DNA from: Streptomyces sp. NBC_01549
GTDB taxonomy: Bacteria; Actinomycetota; Actinomycetes; Streptomycetales; Streptomycetaceae
DNA: 64,000 bases
Direction: 5' to 3'
Assembly (NCBI RefSeq): GCF_026339955.1
Contig: NZ_JAPEPW010000002.1
Span: 1,302,001-1,366,000 of the forward strand
Under the pieces are notes generated by a model, which had not been told where the DNA came from, ran no database searches, and worked only from the letters and a program-made list of their open reading frames with translations. Positions 41,452 through 51,139 of the stretch are shown in pieces; position 1 is the first letter of the stretch, and every line of letters starts with the position of its first letter. The position numbers and the translations under genes are program-made.

Positions 41452-42039
41452 TCAGCCTGTCTTCCGCCCCCACAAGGGCCCCACCCGTTGCCAGTCCTCG
41501 TCCCACTGCGCCATGCGCCGCCGTTCCATGCGTCCGCGTACCAGCCGTCCGCCGATGAACGGCACACCCGCTACGCTCACCCCGACCAGGACGCCCACCA
41601 GAGCGGCACGCAGCCGGGCCTGGGAGGGCGTGGCGGGCCTGGTGACGAGTCGGCCGTCGGCGTCCGTCCACACCGTCACCGGGGTGCCCGCGGGGGTGCC
41701 GACGGTCACCCGGGCCTGGCCGGCGTGCGGCGAGCCGTCCGCCGCGGTCCAGTGGACCTTCGCCCAGACCATGTCGGCGTCGTTCGCCGACGCGGTCGAC
41801 TTCGGCACGTCGTCGTTGAGCAACGCCGGGACGGAGTGCCACTCGGCCCGCTGCCGGGCAAGGCCGCTCTCCACGGACTGCGTCGCCAGCACGCCGGTGA
41901 GGACCCCGCCCATCACGGTGAGCGCCCAGGCGGCGAGCACGATCCAGGCCTCCAGCGCGTCACTGCGACGCCGCAGCGGATTGCGCCGCCATCGCCACAA
42001 CCACACCTTCGAAACCTTCGGACCACGGAATGCCGCCAT
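41452..42039 (-). CDS. Rv1733c-like two-helix membrane protein
   Basis: A 195-aa membrane protein. The ATG at 42039 is chosen: GGAGG lies 9 nt upstream, while ATG 42048 would touch it. The N-terminus (VWLWRWRRNPLRRRSDALEAWIVLAAWALT) with basic residues before helix 1 (~30-50) is the Rv1733c-family pattern; helix 2 is at ~145-165 (ALVGVLVGVSVAGVPFIGGRLV). The segment between (~55-140) is extracytoplasmic with an all-beta look (GTPAGTPVTVWTDADGRLV). The C-terminus ends with WDEDWQRVGPLWG. Function unknown; the family is common in Streptomyces in many copies. Confidence 0.85.
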   Translation of the reverse strand: MAAFRGPKVSKVWLWRWRRNPLRRRSDALEAWIVLAAWALTVMGGVLTGVLATQSVESGLARQRAEWHSVPALLNDDVPKSTASANDADMVWAKVHWTAADGSPHAGQARVTVGTPAGTPVTVWTDADGRLVTRPATPSQARLRAALVGVLVGVSVAGVPFIGGRLVRGRMERRRMAQWDEDWQRVGPLWGRKTG

Positions 42040-42308
42040 CGATGGCATCCTCCTCACGACCGCACGGACATGCCACATCGCCCTCCCATACGGGATCGGT
42101 CCCTCCGATGCTCACAACGAGTCCCACGACCCGTGCGTTCCAGGAGTCCGGCCACCCCTCCGCCGTGCACGCGTAGACCGCGGCGAGGCGCCGCCGAAGA
42201 TCGACGCCACCCCGCTGACCTGTGGCGATGCGGCATACAAGGGAGAGTGTCAGTGCCGGGGTGCAGACTGGCCGATGCTGGGACGACGACGTCGCGGAGG
42301 TGATCGGC

Positions 42309-43394
42309 ATGGGCGAGGTACTGCTCACCGTAGGTACACGCAAGGGGCTCTTCATCGGGCGGCGGCGCGGCGCCGTCTGGGAGTTCGACGAGAGTCCGTA
42401 CTTCAACGCGCAGGCCGTGTACTCGGTCGCGATCGACACCCGCGGCGAGACACCACGGCTGCTGGCCGGAGGGGACAGCGCGCACTGGGGTCCGTCCGTC
42501 TTCCACTCCGACGACCTGGGGCGGACGTGGACCGAACCGGCGCAGCCGGCCGTCAGGTTCCCCAAGGACACCGGGGCTTCGCTGGAGCGGGTGTGGCAGT
42601 TGCACCCCGCGGCGGCCGAGCCGGACGTGGTGTACGCGGGCACCGAGCCGGCCGCGTTGTACCGCTCCGAGGACAGAGGCGAGTCCTTCGAGCTGGTCCG
42701 CCCCTTGTGGGAGCACCCCACCCGGTCGAAGTGGGTGCCGGGCGGCGGTGGCGAAGGACTGCACACCGTTCTCACCGACCAGCGCGACCCACGGGCCGTC
42801 ACGGTCGCCGTCTCCACGGCGGGGGTGTTCCGTACGCACGACGGCGGGGCGAGCTGGGAGCCGTCCAACTCCGGTGTCTCCGCGGTGTTCCTGCCGGATC
42901 CGAACCCGGAGTTCGGTCAGTGCGTGCACAAGATCGCACAGGACGCCTCGACTCCGGACCGGCTCTATCTGCAGAACCACTGGGGTGTGTACCGCAGCGA
43001 CGACGCGGGCGGCGCATGGACCGACATCGGCGCGGACCTGCCGTCCACCTTCGGGTTCGCGGTGGCCGCGCATCCGCACCGCGGCGACACGGCGTACGTC
43101 TTCCCGATCAACGCCGACGCCGATCGCGTCCCGGCCGACCGGCGTTGTCGTGTCTTCCGCACGGAGGACGCGGGCAGGACCTGGGATCCGCTGACGGCGG
43201 GGCTGCCCACGGAGGACCACTACGGCACGGTGCTGCGCGACGCGCTCTGCACGGACGGCGCGGACCCGGCGGGCGTGTACTTCGGCAATCGCAACGGCGA
43301 GGTGTACGCGTCGGCGGACGACGGGGACAGCTGGCGGCAACTGGCCTCCCATCTGCCGGACGTGCTGTGCGTACGCGCCGCGGTCGTCGGCTGA
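42309..43394 (+). CDS. BNR/sialidase-like beta-propeller protein
   Basis: A 361-aa soluble protein. GGAGG lies 8 nt before the ATG at 42309. It carries Asp-box (BNR) repeats of the S-x-D-x-G-x-T-W type: HSDDLGRTWTE, RSEDRGESFE, RTHDGGASWEP, RSDDAGGAWTD, RTEDAGRTWDP and SADDGDSWRQ, consistent with a six- or seven-bladed propeller. There is no signal peptide and the sialidase catalytic Arg triad is not evident, so it is more like a WD40/YVTN/BNR family hypothetical than an active sialidase. It is divergent from the membrane protein gene and stands alone. Confidence 0.87.
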   Translation: MGEVLLTVGTRKGLFIGRRRGAVWEFDESPYFNAQAVYSVAIDTRGETPRLLAGGDSAHWGPSVFHSDDLGRTWTEPAQPAVRFPKDTGASLERVWQLHPAAAEPDVVYAGTEPAALYRSEDRGESFELVRPLWEHPTRSKWVPGGGGEGLHTVLTDQRDPRAVTVAVSTAGVFRTHDGGASWEPSNSGVSAVFLPDPNPEFGQCVHKIAQDASTPDRLYLQNHWGVYRSDDAGGAWTDIGADLPSTFGFAVAAHPHRGDTAYVFPINADADRVPADRRCRVFRTEDAGRTWDPLTAGLPTEDHYGTVLRDALCTDGADPAGVYFGNRNGEVYASADDGDSWRQLASHLPDVLCVRAAVVG

Positions 43395-43554
43395 GGCCGG
43401 GAGCCGCCTCTCGGACGACCTCCGGCGCCGATCATCACGGGTGGCGGTGCCGACCCGGCCGGTAGCGGGTTCACCGCGTCGGGCCGTCTCCCGCGCCGCT
43501 GGCGCGCCGTGACAGGAGGCGTGAGCATGGAGGTATGGGGATGGCGGTGAAGAC

Positions 43555-46014
43555 GTGACGCCTGCGATTCCGGAATCCGGCGAAGGCCCAGGCACAGAGC
43601 CCTGTATCGGGACGGAAGAAGAAGCCTCGGACGCGGCGGCGATCGTCACCCTGGCCGGCACGGTGATCGGCTGGACCAGAAGCGCGGAGGAGCTCCTGGG
43701 CCGTGCGGCACACGAGGTCGTCGGCGGCTCTGTGGGCCGTCTGCTCGCCATGCCGGAAGACCCCCACCGTCTGACGGAGATCGTGAAGCGCTGCCGTGGC
43801 GGCCGGCCGTGGAGCGGAATGGTCACGCTGTGGCACGGCGACGGTCGTCGTATCGAAGTGAACCTGCGGGTTTCCGCGTCGTTCGAGGTCGGCGGCGTCG
43901 AATGCTTTCTCGTCTCGGCACGGGAGCGGATCACGCGGTGGGCCATAGGGCAGTCCGTGCTGGACGGTTTTCTGACCCGTTCGCCCGTGGGCATGGCCAT
44001 CGTGGACATGGACCTTCGCTGCGTCTGGTGCAACAGCATCCTGGAGAGCATCGGCGGCGTACCCCGTGAGCAGCGTCTGGGCCGACGCCTGAGCGACCTG
44101 CTCCCGGGCCTGGAGGGGGAGACCATCGAGGGCGTGATGCGCAAGGTACTGCGGACCGGCGAGCCGGTCAGCGACTTCGAGTACCTGGGCTGGAGCTGGG
44201 CCGACCCGCATCGGCAGCACGCCTACTCCACGTCGTTCTTCCCTCTGGTGGACGCCGAGGGCACCGTCACGGGCATCTGCTACATGGTTCTCGACGTCAC
44301 CGACCGGTGGAACGCCCGCCAACTGCTCTCCATGGTCAATGACGCGGGAGCCTGTGTGGGCAGCACCTTGGACGTCATGAGGACGGCCCAGGAGCTGGCC
44401 GACTTCGCGGTACCCCGGTTCGCCGACTTCACCGTCGTGGATCTGCTGGAGCCGGTCCTCAGCACCGAGCGGCACGGGACCTGGCTGTCCGACGCGGGTC
44501 CGCCGACGGCGCCGCCGCTGATGCGGCGGGCGGGCATGAGTTCCGTCCGGGACGGGTGTCCGGAGGCGGTCGCCCAGGTCGGCGACCCGGTGGACTTCAT
44601 CCCTCCCCCGCACGATCTCGGCCTCCTCGCGAACGGCGACCCCGTCCTCATACCGGTACTGAACCCCGACAACCCTCAATGGATCGTCGAACAGCCGTCC
44701 AGGACCTCGACCATTCGCGAGTTCGGACTTCACTCACTCATCTCCGTACCGATGCGGGCGCGCGACACCGTCCTCGGCCTCACCACCTTCATCCGCTCGC
44801 AGAACCCGGCTCCCTTCACATCGGACGACGTACTGCTCGCCCGGGAACTCGTCGCACGAGCGGCCGTCTGCGTCGACAACGCGCGCCGCTACACGAGGGA
44901 GCACCACGCCACGCTGACGCTCCAGCACAGCCTGCTGCCCCATACGCTGGAGGGCGGTATGGCCGTGGACGTGGCCTCCATGTATCTGCCCGCGGACGCC
45001 AAGGACGGTGTGGGCGGGGACTGGTTCGACGTGATCCCGCTGTCCGGAGCCCGAGTCGGCCTCGTCGTGGGCGATGTGGTCGGCCACGGTCTGAGTGCGG
45101 CCGCCACGATGGGCCGGCTGCGTACCGCGGTGCAGACGCTCGCCGACATGGACCTGCCCCCCGACGAGCTCCTGGCCCACCTCGACGACCTGGTGCTCCG
45201 CCTCAGCGAGGAGGAGTCCCATGACGCGTCGGCCGACCTGATCCGGACGACGGTGATGGGTGCCACCTGCCTGTACGCCATCTACGATCCGGTCACACGG
45301 AACTGCACGCTGGCCCGGGCCGGCCATCCGCCGCCGGTCCTCGTCACTCCGCAGGGCGGTGTCAGTTTCCCCGAACTGCCGCCCGGTCCGCCACTGGGGC
45401 TGGGTGGTCTCCCCTTCGAGGCAGTCGACATCGAGCTCGCCGAGAACAGTCTGATCGGGCTCTACACCAACGGCCTCATCGAAGACGGCGCGCAGGACGT
45501 CGACGTCGGAATGGCCCGCCTCGGGGACGTCCTGGCCCGTTGCGATCTCCCGCTCGAGACGCTCTGCGCCGACGTGAGGGGCCTGACCTCCACACCGCAG
45601 TCCGACGACGTTGCGTTCCTCGTGGCGCGCACCCACGCACTCAGCGCCGACCGTGTCGCCTCGTGGGACGTGGCCTGCGATCCCGCCGCGGTGGCCGGGG
45701 CCCGGGCCCTCGCCACCCGCCAACTCCGGGAATGGGGAATGGAAGAGCTGACCATGCAGACCGAACTCGTCGTCAGCGAGTTGGTCACCAACGCCGTGCG
45801 CTACGCCCCGGGCGCGGTCCGCCTCCGGCTGCTGCGCGCGTCCCGACTGATCTGCGAGGTCACCGACACCAGCAACAGCTCTCCCCGGCTGCGGCACGCC
45901 CGGACCACCGACGAAGGGGGCCGCGGCCTCTTCCTCGTCGCCCAGCTCGCCCACCGCTGGGGCACCCGGTACACCCACGAGGGAAAGATCATCTGGGCGG
46001 AACTGGACTCGTAG
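43555..46014 (+). CDS. PAS-PAS-GAF-SpoIIE phosphatase with HATPase (anti-sigma-like) domain
   Basis: An 819-aa signalling protein. Two PAS domains (~25-125 and ~140-255, with FLTRSPVGMAIVDMDLRCVWCN), a GAF domain (~270-440), a PP2C/SpoIIE Ser/Thr phosphatase (~445-660, metal-binding GGDWFDVIPL near 487 and GDVVGHGLSAAA near 507), and a C-terminal GHKL ATPase (~680-815, N-box VVSELVTNAVRYA, G-box GGRGLFLVAQLA). This is the multi-domain type abundant in Streptomyces that switches anti-sigma-factor antagonists. Kinase-like and phosphatase activities in one chain suggest partner switching on an unlinked antagonist. GTG 43555 is the start; the ribosome-binding site is weak. No membrane segment. 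Confidence 0.93.
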   Translation: MTPAIPESGEGPGTEPCIGTEEEASDAAAIVTLAGTVIGWTRSAEELLGRAAHEVVGGSVGRLLAMPEDPHRLTEIVKRCRGGRPWSGMVTLWHGDGRRIEVNLRVSASFEVGGVECFLVSARERITRWAIGQSVLDGFLTRSPVGMAIVDMDLRCVWCNSILESIGGVPREQRLGRRLSDLLPGLEGETIEGVMRKVLRTGEPVSDFEYLGWSWADPHRQHAYSTSFFPLVDAEGTVTGICYMVLDVTDRWNARQLLSMVNDAGACVGSTLDVMRTAQELADFAVPRFADFTVVDLLEPVLSTERHGTWLSDAGPPTAPPLMRRAGMSSVRDGCPEAVAQVGDPVDFIPPPHDLGLLANGDPVLIPVLNPDNPQWIVEQPSRTSTIREFGLHSLISVPMRARDTVLGLTTFIRSQNPAPFTSDDVLLARELVARAAVCVDNARRYTREHHATLTLQHSLLPHTLEGGMAVDVASMYLPADAKDGVGGDWFDVIPLSGARVGLVVGDVVGHGLSAAATMGRLRTAVQTLADMDLPPDELLAHLDDLVLRLSEEESHDASADLIRTTVMGATCLYAIYDPVTRNCTLARAGHPPPVLVTPQGGVSFPELPPGPPLGLGGLPFEAVDIELAENSLIGLYTNGLIEDGAQDVDVGMARLGDVLARCDLPLETLCADVRGLTSTPQSDDVAFLVARTHALSADRVASWDVACDPAAVAGARALATRQLREWGMEELTMQTELVVSELVTNAVRYAPGAVRLRLLRASRLICEVTDTSNSSPRLRHARTTDEGGRGLFLVAQLAHRWGTRYTHEGKIIWAELDS

Positions 46015-46059
46015 GCGAAGACAGCGCGCACCACCCGACGGCGTCCGACCACGGCACGG

Positions 46060-48048
46060 TCACGTCATCCCCAGCGCGGCGGTGATGCCGGCGAGGTGGT
46101 CCTTGACGGGGCCGAGGGTGATCAGACCGCTTCCCGCGCCGGCGAGTTCTCCGGCGGCCGGCAGCAGGCGGATGCGGGCGCGCTCCAGCACACTCCGGTC
46201 ACCGACCTCCAGCGCGACAACGGCCTCCAGGCAGCAGCACGCCTCGTACATCAGGTCGCCCGGCGGCTCCGGCAGCGCGCGCAGTGCCGCCCGTGCCTCG
46301 GCACGGCGACCGGACGCCAGCATGGCGAAGGGTGCCGCCCAGGGGCGGTACGGGCCCCAGTCGGCCCCCGGGTCGATCTCGACCGGGCCTGGATCACGCT
46401 CGGACCGCGTCCTCTTGTGCTCCAGCCGCAGGCACAGCAGGGCGAGCGGGAGAAGACCGCGCTCCAGGCCCGGCATACCGGCGCCGTCCAGCCGTGCGGC
46501 GGCCTCCCGGTAGGCGGTCTCGGCCCCCTCCGGTTGCCCGGACGTGGCCAGCCGCAGCGCCCGGTACCAATGGGTGAAGACCCCGGCCAGCGGCAGCTCG
46601 TGGCGCTCGGCCAGCCGGTCCACGGCGGCGGCATGGCGGTCTGCCGCGGCGAAGTCGGCGAGCGCGCCGCGGGCCTGGAGCCGGATGAGGTGGCCGAGTA
46701 CCTCATAGGTCACCAGGTCGTGCCGGGCGGCCAGTTCGACCAGCTCCGCGCCGATCTCGTCACGCCGTGCGGCCAGGCCCGCGCGGGTGAAGGACTGCAT
46801 GAACGCCCCGTTCAGCGCGAACGCCAACAGCGCGGGATCGTCGAGACGACGGGCGATCCCCTCCGCTTCGTGGGCGGCCCGCGGGCCGCGTGGTGCTCTG
46901 CTGCCGCGCGTCTCCAGGGCGATCGTGGCCAGCAGGCGGCACCGCGCGGCGTCGTGCGCGTCGCCCGGCAGAGCGGTGAGGGCGCGCTCGGCTGCCCCGA
47001 CGATCCGTTGGGCGAGCTCCGGATCATCGCCGCGCGTCCAGATCGCGGGGACGTCGTAGGCGCCGATCACCCGCGCGGTCAGATCCGGGTCGCCGAACTC
47101 CTCCGCGGCGACGATGGCCTCCATACGGTGCTGCCTCGCTGCCGCCAGTCCACCCCCACTGGTCACCGCGAGGTTCCGGATCAGGCTCACCGTCGTCTCC
47201 AATCGGGCCCGGGCCCCGGCGGCGACCGTACGGTCGTAGGCCGCCGCCGTCCGTGTCCACAGCCGGGCCGCGGTCGCCGTCGGCTCGGCCGGAGGATCGA
47301 GCCCGGGCTCCTGGGCGAGGATGTCCGCTTCCAGGCGGCGCAGCCGGGGCCCGGGGTCCACACCCAGCTGGTCGGCCAGAACCGCCCGGGCTCTGCGCAG
47401 CACGCCCAGCGCGTCCCCCTGACGGTCCTGCCGGTACAGCGCCAGCGCCAGCAGCCACCAGGCGTCCTCGCGCCAGGGGTGGGCGGCGAGGTGTACGTCC
47501 AGGTCGGGCACCGCCTCGGCGGCCAGGCCGAGGGCCAGTTGTGTCCGGGCCCGCCGCTCCACCGCCTGCAGCCGCAGCTCGGCGAGTCGAGAGCGCTCGC
47601 CCCGTGCCCAGTCCTCCTCCTCGAACTCGGCGAAGGCGGGCCCACGCCACAGGGTCAGTGCCTCCTCCAGTCGTGGCAGCGCTCGTGTGGCCGGCAGCTT
47701 CGCGGCGGCGCCGACGGCTGTCTCGAAGCGCCAGGCGTCCACGGCGTCCGGCTCCGGGCGCAGCGCGTACCCAGGGCCGTCCGTGACGAGCAGACGGGCC
47801 GGGGCCCGGGGCGGACGGTCCGGCTCCAGGACGCGTCGCAGCGCGGCGACAAAGGTCTGCAGGGCACCCACGGCGCCGGGCGGGGGGTCCGCCCAGAGGT
47901 CGTCCACCAGGTGGGCGACCGGGACGACCCGGCGGCGGGCCACCACCAGCCGCGCCAGCACGGCCCGGTGTCTCGGTCCCTTCAGCGCGAGCGCGCGGCC
48001 GTCGCTCTCGGCCACGGTCGGCCCGAGCACACCGAACGCGACCCGCAC
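46060..48048 (-). CDS. SARP/AfsR-type regulator with BTAD and TPR-like C-terminus
   Basis: A 662-aa transcriptional activator. GTG 48048 is preferred: GGAGAGG lies 8 nt upstream and the protein starts RVAFGVLGPTVAESDG as SARPs do; GTG 48078 is an alternative. OmpR-type winged helix at ~5-95 (HLVDDLWADPPPGAVGALQTFVAALRRVLE), BTAD domain ~100-245, then helical TPR-like repeats to the end, with no NB-ARC ATPase, so it is a mid-size SARP. It is divergent from a haloacetate-dehalogenase-like gene and probably controls it: the shared 129-bp region has 11-nt-spaced direct repeats. It contains no obvious biosynthetic cluster nearby. Confidence 0.87.
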   Translation of the reverse strand: MRVAFGVLGPTVAESDGRALALKGPRHRAVLARLVVARRRVVPVAHLVDDLWADPPPGAVGALQTFVAALRRVLEPDRPPRAPARLLVTDGPGYALRPEPDAVDAWRFETAVGAAAKLPATRALPRLEEALTLWRGPAFAEFEEEDWARGERSRLAELRLQAVERRARTQLALGLAAEAVPDLDVHLAAHPWREDAWWLLALALYRQDRQGDALGVLRRARAVLADQLGVDPGPRLRRLEADILAQEPGLDPPAEPTATAARLWTRTAAAYDRTVAAGARARLETTVSLIRNLAVTSGGGLAAARQHRMEAIVAAEEFGDPDLTARVIGAYDVPAIWTRGDDPELAQRIVGAAERALTALPGDAHDAARCRLLATIALETRGSRAPRGPRAAHEAEGIARRLDDPALLAFALNGAFMQSFTRAGLAARRDEIGAELVELAARHDLVTYEVLGHLIRLQARGALADFAAADRHAAAVDRLAERHELPLAGVFTHWYRALRLATSGQPEGAETAYREAAARLDGAGMPGLERGLLPLALLCLRLEHKRTRSERDPGPVEIDPGADWGPYRPWAAPFAMLASGRRAEARAALRALPEPPGDLMYEACCCLEAVVALEVGDRSVLERARIRLLPAAGELAGAGSGLITLGPVKDHLAGITAALGMT

Positions 48049-48097
48049 CCTTCCCGCCTCTCCCGACACCCTCGCCACGGTACTGCGCCGACGACGT

Positions 48098-48114
48098 GCT
48101 GATCACCCGCTGAT
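48098..48114. promoter_or_regulatory. 11-nt-period direct repeat GCTGAT, candidate SARP box
   Basis: GCTGATC at 48098-48104 and GCTGATT at 48109-48115 are spaced by 11 nt start to start. SARPs bind heptameric direct repeats with 4-nt gaps, i.e. one helical turn. The site is between the SARP gene and the divergent hydrolase gene, ~64-80 bp before the hydrolase start. Confidence 0.4.
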
Positions 48115-48177
48115 TCACGCCCGGCAGGCTCGTCGTGTCCGTCACCTTCCGCTTCCGCCTTCCAGAAAGGGCGAACC

Positions 48178-49065
48178 ATGCCACCGACCCTCCCCGGTTT
48201 CGACTACCGGCGTGTCCCTGTCACCGACGATGTCGCGCTCAACGTCGCCGTCGCCGGATCCGGCAGCCCGATCGTGCTGCTGCACGGTTTCCCGCAGACC
48301 CATCTGATGTGGCGGCACGTGGCCGCCGACCTCGCGGCCGATCACACCGTCGTCTGTCCCGATCTGCGGGGCTACGGTGCCAGCGACAAGCCCGTCGACA
48401 CCAGCGCCGACGGGAACGCGTACGCCAAGCGCACCATGGCCGCCGACATCGTCTCGCTCGCCCGCGCCCTGGGCCACGAGCGTTTCGCGCTGGCGGGGCA
48501 CGACCGGGGCGCGCTGGTCGCCATCAGGGCCGGCCTCGACCACCCGGAGGCGATCACCCATCTCGCCTCGCTCGACGTGCTGCCCACGCTGGACATGTGG
48601 GACGTGATGCACGGCACCGGCGCGGCCGTCGGCTTCCACCTCTATCTGATGGCCCAGCCGCCGGGTCTGCCCGAGCGGATGATCCACGCCGCGGCGGACG
48701 TCTTCTTCGGTCACTTCCTCGACGTCTGGACGCGGGACCCGCGGGCGATCCCGGACGAGATCCGAGCCGCCTACCTGGCCGCTTCCCGCGCGGCGGTCCC
48801 TTCCATCGTCGCCGACTACCGTGCCTCGGCCGGCATCGACGTCGAGCACGACCGGGCCGACCGCGCTGCCGGGAACCGGCTGCGGATGCCCGTGGCCGTT
48901 CTGCAGCAGGACTGGGGTGCGGCTCTCGGCTTCGACGCCGCCGCCCGGTGGCGCGCCTGGGCACCCGACCTGCGGCACACCACCGTCTCCTGCGGTCACT
49001 TCATGGCCGAGGAAGCCCCCGCCGAGGTCGTCAAGGCCGTCCGGGACCTCCTCGCCGACCGCTGA
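48178..49065 (+). CDS. alpha/beta-hydrolase, haloacetate dehalogenase/epoxide hydrolase type
   Basis: A 295-aa cytosolic enzyme. GAAAGGG precedes the ATG. Oxyanion motif LLHGFPQTHLMW (34-45), PDLRGYGASDKP (61-72), nucleophile D109 in AGHDRGA and catalytic His in CGHFMAEEAP near 280. The Asp nucleophile and the HDRGA/LDHPE pattern match fluoroacetate/haloacetate dehalogenases and epoxide hydrolases rather than Ser esterases. The exact substrate is unknown. Adjacent to and divergent from a SARP regulator, its likely controller. Confidence 0.88.
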   Translation: MPPTLPGFDYRRVPVTDDVALNVAVAGSGSPIVLLHGFPQTHLMWRHVAADLAADHTVVCPDLRGYGASDKPVDTSADGNAYAKRTMAADIVSLARALGHERFALAGHDRGALVAIRAGLDHPEAITHLASLDVLPTLDMWDVMHGTGAAVGFHLYLMAQPPGLPERMIHAAADVFFGHFLDVWTRDPRAIPDEIRAAYLAASRAAVPSIVADYRASAGIDVEHDRADRAAGNRLRMPVAVLQQDWGAALGFDAAARWRAWAPDLRHTTVSCGHFMAEEAPAEVVKAVRDLLADR

Positions 49066-49185
49066 CCACCGACCGCCAACCGCTGACCCCCGACGGGATC
49101 TCGTCCCCCAGCACCTGAGCGGATCTCCTCCGCCCCCGTACCGTTTCGCCGCGTGCCGGACCACGCGCCGGGTGAGAATCAGGGG

Positions 49186-51090
49186 ATGACTGTGCCACCT
49201 GAGACCTCGCCCCTGTCGGGGCAGACCGTGTGCGGCAAGGAGGCGCACGGTCCGCTGCGTGCCTTCCTGCGGACGGAGACCGGCAGTGCCGCCGTCCTGC
49301 TGACCGCCACGCTCGCGGCCCTCGCCTGGGCCAACATCGGGCCGGGCACGTACGAGGCCGTCTGGCGCACCGAGTTGTCGGTCCGTCTCGGGGCGGGCGG
49401 AGTCTCGTTGGATTTGCGGGAGTGGGTGAACAGCGGGCTGATGACGCTGTTCTTCTTCGTGGTGGGACTGGAGGCGCGCCGGGAGTTCGACCTGGGCGAG
49501 CTGCGGGAGCGCCGAAGGGTGACGCTGCCGCTGCTCGCCGGGCTCAGCGGCATGGTCGTCCCCGTCGTGATCTACCTGACCCTCAACGCGGGCCATGACT
49601 CCCTGCACGGCTGGGGCGCGGCCATGTCGACGGACACGGCCTTCGCCCTGGGCATGCTCGCCCTCTTCGGGGCACGGCTGCCCGACAGTCTTCGGGTCTT
49701 CATCCTCACCATCTCCGTCGTGGACGACTTCCTGGCACTGGCCGTGATCGTCGTCGTCTACAGCGGCGCCCTGGCCCTGCCCGCACTACTGACGGCGCTC
49801 GGCCTCTTCGCCGGCGTCGTGCTGGTGCGGCGCACCCTCGGCATGCGGATTCCCGCTCTGTACGCGGTGCTGGGCGTGGCGGTGTGGGTCGCGCTGCTCA
49901 AGTCGGGGGTGGACCCGGTCGTGACCGGCCTCGCGATGGGCCTGCTGACCTACGCCTACCCGGCCGAGCGGGGCGACCTGGAACGGGCGAGCCGTCTGTT
50001 CCTGCGCTTCCGCGAGCAGCCGACCCCGGAACTCGAACGCTCCGTACGGCGCGGGATCTCCTCCACGCTCTCGCCCAACGACCGGCTCCAGCAGATGTTC
50101 CACCCCTGGACGAGCTATGCGATCGTGCCGCTGTTCGCGCTCGCCAACGCCGGCATCACCATCAGCGGCAGCCAGTTGGCGCATGCCTTCACCTCACCGA
50201 TCGCCCTCGGCATCCTCCTCGGCTATGTGCTCGGCAAGCCGCTCGGCATCATCGGCGCCACCTGGCTCACCACACGCGTCAGCCGCGGGCGTCTGCACCC
50301 GTCGGTCGGCTGGGGCGCCATCACCGCGGGCGGCACCCTGGCAGGGGTGGGGTTCACCGTGTCCCTGCTGATCGCGACGCTCGCCTTCAACGGGGCCCGG
50401 CTGGCCGAGGCGAAGATCGGCATCCTCGCCGCCGTGGTCTGCTCGTTCCTCCTCACCTGGCTGGTCACCTGGGTGATCGGCGCCCTTCCCAGGCGGTCCC
50501 GCGTCCGGGCCCTGCTCGGCACGGGCACCTCCATCGTCGATCTCAGCGATCCCGTCGACGTGGACCGCGATCACGTACGCGGCCCGCTGGAGGCGCCCGT
50601 GACGCTCGTCGAGTACGGGGACTTCGAGTGCTCGTACTGCGGCCTGGCCGAGCCCGTGGTGCGCGAGTTGCTCGCCGACTTCGGCGACGTGCGGTACGTG
50701 TGGCGGCATCTGCCGCTGACCGACGTCCATCCGAACGCCCAGTTCGCCGCGGAGGCCGCCGAGGCCGCGGCCCACCAGGACGGGTACTGGGAGATGCACG
50801 ACCTGCTGATGGAGCACCAGGGTGACCTGCGGCCGAAGGACCTGCTCCGCTACGCCGAGGAGATCGGCCTCGACACCGAGCGCTTCCGCAAGGATCTCCG
50901 CGAAGGCACAGGGGTGGCCCGGATCGCGGCGGACGTGGAGTCCGCGGACCTCAGCGGCGTTTCGGGCACGCCGACGTTCTTCGTCAACGGCCGTCGTCAC
51001 TACGGCGCCTACGACATCGCCTCGCTGTCGGCCGCGGTGCGGGCGGCGCGGCAACGGGCCGCGCTGCAAGGGGTCGCCCGCCAGGACTGA
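49186..51090 (+). CDS. nhaA: NhaA-type Na+/H+ antiporter fused to a DsbA-like thioredoxin domain
   Basis: A 634-aa fusion. Residues ~20-430 are an NhaA antiporter with about 12 helices and the ion-site motif STDTAFALG (~148) and VVDDFLALAVIVVVY (~182), where the adjacent Asp pair binds Na+/H+. Residues ~450-634 are a DsbA-type thioredoxin fold with active-site CSYC (~482-485) and cis-Pro loop GVSGTPTFFVNG. The C-terminal domain should lie on the side of the membrane dictated by NhaA topology; known NhaA has a cytosolic C-terminus, so a cytoplasmic redox role is likely. NhaA-DsbA fusions occur in actinobacteria. Start ATG 49186 follows AGGGG. Confidence 0.92.
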   Translation: MTVPPETSPLSGQTVCGKEAHGPLRAFLRTETGSAAVLLTATLAALAWANIGPGTYEAVWRTELSVRLGAGGVSLDLREWVNSGLMTLFFFVVGLEARREFDLGELRERRRVTLPLLAGLSGMVVPVVIYLTLNAGHDSLHGWGAAMSTDTAFALGMLALFGARLPDSLRVFILTISVVDDFLALAVIVVVYSGALALPALLTALGLFAGVVLVRRTLGMRIPALYAVLGVAVWVALLKSGVDPVVTGLAMGLLTYAYPAERGDLERASRLFLRFREQPTPELERSVRRGISSTLSPNDRLQQMFHPWTSYAIVPLFALANAGITISGSQLAHAFTSPIALGILLGYVLGKPLGIIGATWLTTRVSRGRLHPSVGWGAITAGGTLAGVGFTVSLLIATLAFNGARLAEAKIGILAAVVCSFLLTWLVTWVIGALPRRSRVRALLGTGTSIVDLSDPVDVDRDHVRGPLEAPVTLVEYGDFECSYCGLAEPVVRELLADFGDVRYVWRHLPLTDVHPNAQFAAEAAEAAAHQDGYWEMHDLLMEHQGDLRPKDLLRYAEEIGLDTERFRKDLREGTGVARIAADVESADLSGVSGTPTFFVNGRRHYGAYDIASLSAAVRAARQRAALQGVARQD

Positions 51091-51139
51091 GACCCGGTCG
51101 GCCGCTGAGCCGCTGATGGCGAGTGCCCCGGCCCGCGGG

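Noticed and set aside
46096..48102. 668-codon plus-strand frame opposite the SARP gene
   Set aside because: Antisense to a protein with clear winged-helix and BTAD domains.
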